Source of the DNA: an uncultured Sulfitobacter sp.
Lineage (GTDB): Bacteria > Pseudomonadota > Alphaproteobacteria > Rhodobacterales > Rhodobacteraceae
NCBI RefSeq assembly: GCF_947500075.1
Contig: NZ_CANMQS010000003.1
Location: 310,001-374,000, forward strand
DNA length: 64,000 nucleotides
Direction of reading: 5' to 3'
The notes beneath the pieces are model-generated. The model made no database searches. It was given only the letters and a program-made list of their open reading frames with translations, and was not told where the DNA came from. The position numbers were made by a program, and so were the translations under genes. Shown here piece after piece: positions 58,888 to 64,000 of this stretch; within the stretch, counting starts at the first letter, position 1, and every line of letters starts with the position of its first letter.

Positions 58888-59504
58888 CCGGCGTATTTCT
58901 CCACAAACGCCTCGGCCTTGAGGGTGCGGAAATCCTCAAGGGCTGTGCGCAGCCTGGCGTGCGGCCAGTCCCACCACGCAAGCGCCATCATGCGCTCGGC
59001 GGTCTTGTCGTCATACCGCGCCCGCAGGGGTGTTGCGGGGATGCCAGCAACGATCATGTAAGGCGGCACGTCCTTGGTCACGATGGCACCTCCCGCAACA
59101 ACGGCGCCATGGCCGATGGTGATCTCCGGCCGCACCTGCGCGCCGTGGCCCAGCCACGTGTCATGCCCGATCCGCGCGCGGCGGCTGCGGCGGTGGGCGA
59201 ACCACGCGGCGTCACGCTCTGCGTCATCGAAGTAATCTGCGGACCGGTAATGGAAGTGGTGCTGGCTGGCCTTGTCCATCGGGTGGTCTGTGGCGCCGAT
59301 GCGCACATAGCTGGCGATGTTGGCGAATTTGCCTATCTCAGCGTTTGCGATGTCAGCGTAGCGGTCGCAATAGGCGTAGTCGCCCATACTGTTGTGCGCC
59401 ATGCGCGTGCCCCGACCCAGTTCGACATAAGCGCCGAAGGTGCAGTCCTCCGTCACGTCGCAATCGGGGTGGAGAAAGGGTGTTTCGGCTCTAAGACGGG
59501 GCAT
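58884..59504 (-). CDS. phosphonate-cluster hexapeptide acyltransferase
   Basis: Left-handed beta-helix transferase of 206 residues. Hexad repeats run from residue 18 (CDVTEDCTFGAYVELGRGTR) through IGKFANIASYVRIGATDHPM to GHGAQVRPEITIGHGAVVAG, with VPPYMIVAGIPATPLRARYD at the C-terminal end as in Vat/CatB-type xenobiotic acetyltransferases. A phn-specific subfamily (TIGR03308) is known; it may acetylate aminoalkylphosphonates as PhnO does, but this is inference. The start at 59504 shares a base with the phnE2 stop (TAATG). Confidence 0.9.
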   Translation of the reverse strand: MPRLRAETPFLHPDCDVTEDCTFGAYVELGRGTRMAHNSMGDYAYCDRYADIANAEIGKFANIASYVRIGATDHPMDKASQHHFHYRSADYFDDAERDAAWFAHRRSRRARIGHDTWLGHGAQVRPEITIGHGAVVAGGAIVTKDVPPYMIVAGIPATPLRARYDDKTAERMMALAWWDWPHARLRTALEDFRTLKAEAFVEKYAG

Positions 59505-60784
59505 TACGTGCCTTTGATCAACCGACGGCGCAGCCAGCCGGAGAGGGTATCCATCGCCATCACCATCAGGATGATGAGGATGATATAGTAGCTGACCTCC
59601 TCCCAATCCTTCTGCGTGGCGATGGCCTGCGTCAGCAGCAGACCGATACCACCCCCGGTGATCGCGCCGATGATCGTGGCGGAACGGGTGTTGGATTCGA
59701 GGTAGTAGAGCACCTGGCTCAGCAGGATCGGGGTGATCTGCGGGATGACGCCAAAGCGGTAGCGTTGCAGGGGTTTGGCCCCGGTGGAGGTGATCCCTTC
59801 GATCTGCTTGCCGTCGACGTTCTCCAACGCTTCGGAGAAGATCTTGCCGAAAGTGCCGGTGTCCGTGAGCAGAATGGCCAGCGCCCCGGTCAGCGGTCCG
59901 GGACCAAACGCGCGGCTGAGGACAATGGTCCAGATCAACCCATCCACCCCACGCAGCAAATCGAACAGGCGACGCGCAGCGAAACGCAGACTGCCGAGCG
60001 GGCTGAAGTTGCGGGCCGCGACGAAGCCCAGCGGCAAGGCGATGAGGGCAGCGCCAAAGGTGCCGAGGAACGCCATCAGCAACGTCTCGAACAGCGCCCA
60101 TGCCACATCGTAGTGCCGCCACATCTTGTTGCGCCAGAAGTCCTGCCAGATCGCGGCGTATTCACCCGTTCCGACCAACTGGCCGAAGGACATCCCGTGG
60201 TAGGGGCTGTCGAGGGTGAAGAAGAACAGTTCCCAACCACCGGAGTACTTGAACACTTCGGAGCGGTTCCGGGTGATGGTCAGACGGCCCGCATCCGTGG
60301 TGATCGCCATGCGGTTCTTGGAGGCGCTGATCCAGTCGGGGGTCTGACCCGTGGGCAGCGTTGCGTTGACACCGCTGCTGCCCGGTTGCGCGGTGATCAG
60401 GCCGTAATCGGGGATGTTGTAGCTGACCGTGTCGGGCCCGAAGGTCACGATATGGCCCTCTCCCAGATCAATCACCGTCTCCTCTCCCAAAGCCACCCAA
60501 TCGGGCGATGTGCCGGGGGCGTATGCGCCTTTGCGCTCCCCTTCGATGGCGATGGACACCTCGGCAGAGCGGTTGTCGCGGGTGACGTGGGTTTTGTAGC
60601 TGTAGCTGTCGGCCACCAGCGTCTGCATGTTCTTGACGCTGATGCGGTCAGCCAGACCGGGCACGTCGAAGGCGAAGAAGACGTAGACGATGTAAGCAGC
60701 GATCAGCACCGGCCATGCCAGCGTGCCCAGCCGCTTGCGTCGGAACAGCGCGGTGGTGTCAGATTTCAGCACGGCAGTGGTCAT
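59504..60784 (-). CDS. phnE: phosphonate ABC transporter permease PhnE2, with periplasmic insertion
   Basis: Permease of 426 residues. TM1 about 22-44, then about 170 mostly hydrophilic residues (MQTLVADSYSYKTHVTRDNR to GGWELFFFTLDSPYHG) before the core membrane domain from about 235 (MAFLGTFGAALIALPLGFVA, LRGVDGLIWTIVLSRAFGPG, GITSTGAKPLQRYRFGVIPQ coupling loop). The core resembles PhnE1, so the two form a heterodimer. The insertion would lie in the periplasm next to PhnD. Overlaps phnE1 by four bases. Confidence 0.93.
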   Translation of the reverse strand: MTTAVLKSDTTALFRRKRLGTLAWPVLIAAYIVYVFFAFDVPGLADRISVKNMQTLVADSYSYKTHVTRDNRSAEVSIAIEGERKGAYAPGTSPDWVALGEETVIDLGEGHIVTFGPDTVSYNIPDYGLITAQPGSSGVNATLPTGQTPDWISASKNRMAITTDAGRLTITRNRSEVFKYSGGWELFFFTLDSPYHGMSFGQLVGTGEYAAIWQDFWRNKMWRHYDVAWALFETLLMAFLGTFGAALIALPLGFVAARNFSPLGSLRFAARRLFDLLRGVDGLIWTIVLSRAFGPGPLTGALAILLTDTGTFGKIFSEALENVDGKQIEGITSTGAKPLQRYRFGVIPQITPILLSQVLYYLESNTRSATIIGAITGGGIGLLLTQAIATQKDWEEVSYYIILIILMVMAMDTLSGWLRRRLIKGT

Positions 60785-61671
60785 ATCACGGCCCCCTTGT
60801 CGGCAAAGGCCTTGCCATGGGTCAGTCGGTTGCGCGCAACGCCAGACAGCTGGTCGACAATCACGATGGTCGCAAAGAGCAGCAGGAAGATCGCGGCGGC
60901 TTCGTCGAATTTCCCCTGTCCCCAGGACATGGTGTTGCGCAGGTCATAGCCAATGCCGCCTGCCCCCACAAAACCGAGGATGGCGGAGGCGCGGATGTTA
61001 ATCTCAAAACGGAGGAGCGCGTAGGACAGGTAGTTGGGCGCGACCTGTGGCACAACGCCCAGCAGCATCCGCTGCATCCAACTGGCACCAGTGGATTGCA
61101 GCCCTTCCACCGGTTGCAGTGAGGCGTTTTCATTCACTTCGGAAAACAGCTTGCCCAGCGCGCCGATGGTGTGCAGCGCGATGGCGATCATCGCAGGCAC
61201 CGGACCGCCCCCCAGCAGAAAGATCAGCACAAGGGCGATCACGATCTCCGGCACCGCGCGCAGGATGTCGAGCGTGCGGCGGACCGGGGCGATGAGCCAT
61301 GGGGCGGGGGCAAGGCCGCGTGTGGCCAGAAGAGCCATACAAAATGCGATCAGCGCGCCGATCAGCGTGGCAGCGGCGGCGATGTTTATCGTCTCTAACA
61401 GGGACGGCAGGTACTTGATGAAGTAACCCGGCAGCAGTTGGGACCGCTCCCAGGCTTCGCTCAGAACATCACCGGGGAAGTCGAGGACATTGGGCAACCC
61501 ATCCCAGAAACCGCCGGCGTTTCGATTGTCAGCGGCCTGAAAGCCCCCGATCAGCAATGCCGCGAAGATCAGAATGCCAATGAGGTTCAATATGCGCTTG
61601 TGGCGCATCTGGGCCATATAGGCAGCCTCGATCCCCTGTCGGCTGTCGCCGGTTGCTGTCAGTTCTGCCAT
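60781..61671 (-). CDS. phnE: phosphonate ABC transporter permease PhnE1
   Basis: Permease of 296 residues without the large insertion of PhnE2. TM helices from about residue 24 (LNLIGILIFAALLIGGFQAA); core LPSLLETINIAAAATLIGAL, RTLDILRAVPEIVIALVLIF and coupling loop VEGLQSTGASWMQRMLLGVV. Start at 61671 (MAELTATG) with a G-rich sequence upstream; the longer frame from 61722 would begin at the PhnD-PhnE hairpin and is unlikely. Confidence 0.94.
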   Translation of the reverse strand: MAELTATGDSRQGIEAAYMAQMRHKRILNLIGILIFAALLIGGFQAADNRNAGGFWDGLPNVLDFPGDVLSEAWERSQLLPGYFIKYLPSLLETINIAAAATLIGALIAFCMALLATRGLAPAPWLIAPVRRTLDILRAVPEIVIALVLIFLLGGGPVPAMIAIALHTIGALGKLFSEVNENASLQPVEGLQSTGASWMQRMLLGVVPQVAPNYLSYALLRFEINIRASAILGFVGAGGIGYDLRNTMSWGQGKFDEAAAIFLLLFATIVIVDQLSGVARNRLTHGKAFADKGAVI

Positions 61672-61691
61672 GGTGCCCCCGAATACAAATT

Positions 61692-61717
61692 GCAGGCCCC
61701 GGCGCACCGGGACCTGC
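61692..61717 (-). promoter_or_regulatory. intercistronic hairpin between phnD and phnE1
   Basis: As minus-strand RNA an 11-bp stem (one G-U pair) with a UGCG tetraloop lies 20 bases after the phnD stop codon and 21 bases before the phnE1 start. Expected to keep binding-protein mRNA in excess over permease mRNA. Confidence 0.7.
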
Positions 61718-61736
61718 GACACGTTATTGAAATGGT

Positions 61737-62639
61737 TCAGTTCGACTTGGCTTTGCGGGCTTCGACGATGGAAACATAGGCGTCATGGGTGATCGGGTCG
61801 AAACCAAGGCTGTCCCCTGCCGCGACGCCGTAGGCGCAATCGGGGTCGGCTTCATAGAGGCCGTCCACCAGCGCGGTCATCTTGGCCTTTACCTCAGTTG
61901 GCAGTTCGGTGCGCAGCACCACTGGCCCTTCGGGGATCGGTTTGGAGCGCCAGATTTCCACCAGATCGTTCATGTCGACCAGACCCGCATCCACCGCCTT
62001 ACGCAGCGCGCCGGAGTTGTAGCCGTCTTCCCATGCGCCCTGCCCATCGGCCCATGTCACGCCGCCATCAACGTCACCGTTGTTCACCGCAACGATGGTC
62101 TGTTCATGCCCGCCGGTGAACTTCACCTCACCAAAGTAGTCGCCGCTGTCCATGCTGGCGCCCGTGGTCTGGGGGATCTCAATCGACGGGATCAGATAGC
62201 CGGAGGTGGAGTTCGGATCACCAAAGCCAAAGACCTTGCCCTGCATGGCCTCCAGCGAGGTGATGCCGCTGTCTTTGCGCGCGAACCCGATGGAGTGGTA
62301 GCCGTAGGAACCATCAAGGTTGATCTTGACCAGCACAGGCTCCACCGCGTCGGGGTTCTGGATATGCACGGCAGCGTAGGAAGACGCGCCCATCCATGCC
62401 ATGTCCAGCGTGCCGCCGAGCAGGCCCTGAATGACACCGTTGTAATCGGCCGGGGCGAAGAGTTTGGCCTCAACCCCCAGTGCGTCTTCGGTGTAGGCGC
62501 GCAGGCATTCATAGGAGTTCATCCGGTCCTGCGCGTTTTCACCACCCAGGATACCGATGCGGAATTCGGTGATATCAGCGGCGAATGCGGTGCCAGTCAG
62601 GGCGGTTGTGGCCAATGCGGCCGCAAGGATCTGTTTCAT
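61737..62639 (-). CDS. phnD: phosphonate ABC transporter substrate-binding protein
   Basis: Periplasmic binding protein of 300 residues with a Sec signal peptide (MKQILAAALATTALTGTAFA, cleavage near AFA-AD). Phosphonate-binding features: FRIGILGGENAQDRMNSYEC at the mature N-terminus, ADYNGVIQGLLGGTLDMAWM then GASSYAAVH, and FGDPNSTSGYLIPSIEI, which forms the phosphonate pocket. 39 bases downstream of phnC. Confidence 0.95.
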   Translation of the reverse strand: MKQILAAALATTALTGTAFAADITEFRIGILGGENAQDRMNSYECLRAYTEDALGVEAKLFAPADYNGVIQGLLGGTLDMAWMGASSYAAVHIQNPDAVEPVLVKINLDGSYGYHSIGFARKDSGITSLEAMQGKVFGFGDPNSTSGYLIPSIEIPQTTGASMDSGDYFGEVKFTGGHEQTIVAVNNGDVDGGVTWADGQGAWEDGYNSGALRKAVDAGLVDMNDLVEIWRSKPIPEGPVVLRTELPTEVKAKMTALVDGLYEADPDCAYGVAAGDSLGFDPITHDAYVSIVEARKAKSN

Positions 62640-62678
62640 GTCGTCTCTCTTTTGCTTGTTTAGGGTCGAATTTTCCGG

Positions 62679-63473
62679 TCAGGCCGTCTCACGCTCCAGC
62701 GTGTCGATCTGGGTTGATGTCGCGGCTTCGGAGAAGGAGGCGTCCGCGCCGTAGATGTCGCGCGCCACACCGGTGGTGAGTTGTTCAGGGGTGCCGTCAA
62801 AGACGATTCGCCCGTCCCGCATGCCGACCACGCGGTCGCAATAGCGGCGCGCGGTATCCAGCGTGTGCAGGTTGGCGATGACCATGCGGCCATCCTCTTC
62901 GTGGATGCGGCGGAGGGACTGCATGACCACCTGCGCGTTCATCGGGTCGAGCGAGGCGATGGGTTCATCGGCAAGGATGATCTTGGGGTTCTGCATCAGC
63001 GCGCGCGCGATGGCGACGCGCTGCTGTTGGCCACCTGACAGCGCTTCGGCGCGTTTGGGGGCGTGTTCGGCAATGCCCAGACGGTCGAGGATATCAATGG
63101 CGCGGTGCACGTCTGCGTCGGGGTAGAGATTGAACAGCGTCGCAAGGGTGGAGCGTTTGTTCAGCGTGCCATGCAGCACGTTTGAGACGACATCCATGCG
63201 CGGCACAAGATTGAACTGCTGGAAGATCATCGCGCATTCGGATTGCCATTTGCGGCGGTCTGCACCAGTCAGCGCGGTGATCGGGCGGCCTTCAAAGGTC
63301 ACCGCGCCCGATGTGGCATCGGTCAGCCGGTTGAGCATGCGCAGCAGGGTGGATTTCCCTGCGCCCGAACGCCCGATGATGCCGATCATCGTGGGCTTGT
63401 CGACCTGCAGGCTGGCGCGCTGCACGGCATCTTTGGTGCCGTAGGTCTTGGTCAGTTCCGTGATCGTCAGCAT
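62679..63473 (-). CDS. phnC: phosphonate ABC transporter ATP-binding protein
   Basis: ATPase of 264 residues. Walker [20 protein letters not shown]-loop [17 protein letters not shown], signature [16 protein letters not shown], Walker [16 protein letters not shown]. First gene of phnCDE1E2-transferase. A Pho-box-like repeat 65-82 bases upstream suggests induction by PhoB under phosphate starvation. Confidence 0.95.
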   Translation of the reverse strand: MLTITELTKTYGTKDAVQRASLQVDKPTMIGIIGRSGAGKSTLLRMLNRLTDATSGAVTFEGRPITALTGADRRKWQSECAMIFQQFNLVPRMDVVSNVLHGTLNKRSTLATLFNLYPDADVHRAIDILDRLGIAEHAPKRAEALSGGQQQRVAIARALMQNPKIILADEPIASLDPMNAQVVMQSLRRIHEEDGRMVIANLHTLDTARRYCDRVVGMRDGRIVFDGTPEQLTTGVARDIYGADASFSEAATSTQIDTLERETA

Positions 63474-63537
63474 GCCTGCACCCCCTGATGTCTGGCCGGG
63501 GTGTCGCAGGGTGCAATTTCAGAAACGTATCAAATTT

Positions 63538-63555
63538 GCGAAAGTTTTGTGAAAG
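63538..63555 (-). promoter_or_regulatory. Pho-box-like site upstream of phnC
   Basis: Minus strand: CTTTCAC-AAAA-CTTTCGC, two 7-bp direct repeats with a 4-bp A-only spacer, matching the layout of the PhoB site (CTGTCAT-N4-CTGTCAT) with moderate sequence agreement. It lies in the 88-base gap between the protease stop codon and phnC. Confidence 0.6.
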
Positions 63556-63561
63556 CGCCGA

Positions 63562-64000
63562 TCAGCAGTTGGAGGCGCGGACAAGGCCGTGACCAAAGCT
63601 GTTGTCGCGGCCCCGGTCGCCCAGATCCTGCGCGTTGGCCCGCAGGCGGGCACGCACCTGTGTCAGGCCGCGGGTCCCGCGTGCAACCATGTCAGCGATG
63701 AGTGCCGTGACGATGGGTGCCGCAAAAGAGGTGCCTGTCGCATAGCCACCGCGCCGGCCCTTCGCCACATAAAGGTCCACACCAGGGGCGGCGAATTCCA
63801 CCTGTGGGCCGCGGTTGGCCGCGCTGAACCTGCGCAGGCGGGAATCAATGGCGGTGACACCAATCACGAACTCGGAGGCCGCAGGCAGGGAGCCACCGGG
63901 CAGATTGTCCGTCCCGACCGCTGCGACCATCACAGCCCCGGCAGAAGAGGCGGCTTCCAGCACGATGCGCAGAACGTTGTTGTTGGGGCCGGTGAAGGAC
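63562..64000 (-). CDS. S8 (subtilisin) family serine peptidase, C-terminal part
   Basis: The gene runs off the window; 146 C-terminal residues are visible. SFTGPNNNVLR matches the substrate-site segment of subtilases (oxyanion Asn just before is outside), VMVAAVGTDN and the nucleophile motif GYATGTSFAAPIVTALIAD carry the catalytic Ser. It ends NSFGHGLVRASNC. Catalytic Asp and His lie outside. Transcribed towards phnC on the same strand, 88 bases upstream. Confidence 0.88.
   Translation of the reverse strand, partial: SFTGPNNNVLRIVLEAASSAGAVMVAAVGTDNLPGGSLPAASEFVIGVTAIDSRLRRFSAANRGPQVEFAAPGVDLYVAKGRRGGYATGTSFAAPIVTALIADMVARGTRGLTQVRARLRANAQDLGDRGRDNSFGHGLVRASNC

Noticed and set aside
59505..60122. 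N-terminal extension of the hexapeptide transferase frame
   Set aside because: This part lies inside phnE2 in another frame; the transferase fold and a TAATG coupling point to a start at 59504.
1..64000. tRNA, rRNA, CRISPR, insertion sequence or prophage
   Set aside because: Looked for cloverleaf, regularly spaced repeats and transposase or integrase motifs by eye; none found. A covariance-model scan was not possible.

Overview
The window is GC-rich, almost fully coding, and reads as chromosomal DNA of an alphaproteobacterium, most likely the Roseobacter group (Rhodobacteraceae). The evidence is gene content: a complete NepR/EcfG/PhyR general stress response locus, a fused TAXI-TRAP transporter, a full C-P lyase (phn) set with the alphaproteobacterial DUF1045 and hexapeptide-transferase accessories, polyol-type ABC importers, and intergenic palindromic repeats of a kind I associate with this group. 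I see no rRNA, tRNA, CRISPR array, transposase or prophage.

Layout. 1-8045 (minus): TAXI-TRAP importer (receptor, then fused permease), a nitrilase-family hydrolase, an Orn/Lys/Arg decarboxylase and the start of a further gene. 8449-12329: a glutamate synthase-like FMN protein, and a GabT-type aminotransferase divergent from a PuuR-like repressor. 12379-16009: the stress-response locus. nepR-ecfG-kinase and phyR diverge from one palindromic EcfG promoter, and a 50-residue membrane protein with its own EcfG-type promoter lies downstream. 16062-23709: YihY membrane protein, M20 deacylase, Hsp70-like ATPase, histone deacetylase-like hydrolase, then cupin, P1 peptidase, alpha/beta hydrolase and a FAH-family enzyme. 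23830-27040: a three-gene GDP-6-deoxy/dideoxyhexose operon. 27044-29714: copA-cueR behind a classic CueR promoter. 29719-37912: threonine dehydratase-like enzyme, ManC, a carnitine-type CoA set (acyl-CoA dehydrogenase, ADP-forming ligase, CaiD), a cupin and an aminotransferase.

37967-48988 (minus) is a ten-gene sugar or polyol operon: binding protein, two permeases, a two-helix mini-protein, two unlike ATPases, a DhaK-DhaL fusion kinase, a LacI regulator, a TIM-barrel isomerase and a Gfo/Idh/MocA dehydrogenase. Two mirror-image 16-bp palindromes with a central CG lie upstream of the first gene and are the obvious LacI operators. 49286-51023: a MOSC protein and HemF. 51043-63473: the phosphonate locus, made of phnCDE1E2 plus a hexapeptide transferase behind a Pho-box-like site, the repressor phnF, phnGHI-JKLN, DUF1045 and phnM. 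The window ends in a truncated subtilisin-family protease.

Themes. All three binding-protein-dependent importers (TRAP, polyol ABC, phosphonate ABC) have a strong hairpin between the binding-protein stop codon and the first permease gene, as expected for keeping binding-protein mRNA in excess. No radically new system is evident. The best candidates for new biology are the EcfG-controlled 50-residue membrane protein, the two-helix mini-protein of the polyol importer (preceded by three 11-bp repeats), the small gene lying antisense inside the phn operon, and a PLP dehydratase with His in place of Lys that suggests a colitose-like sugar.
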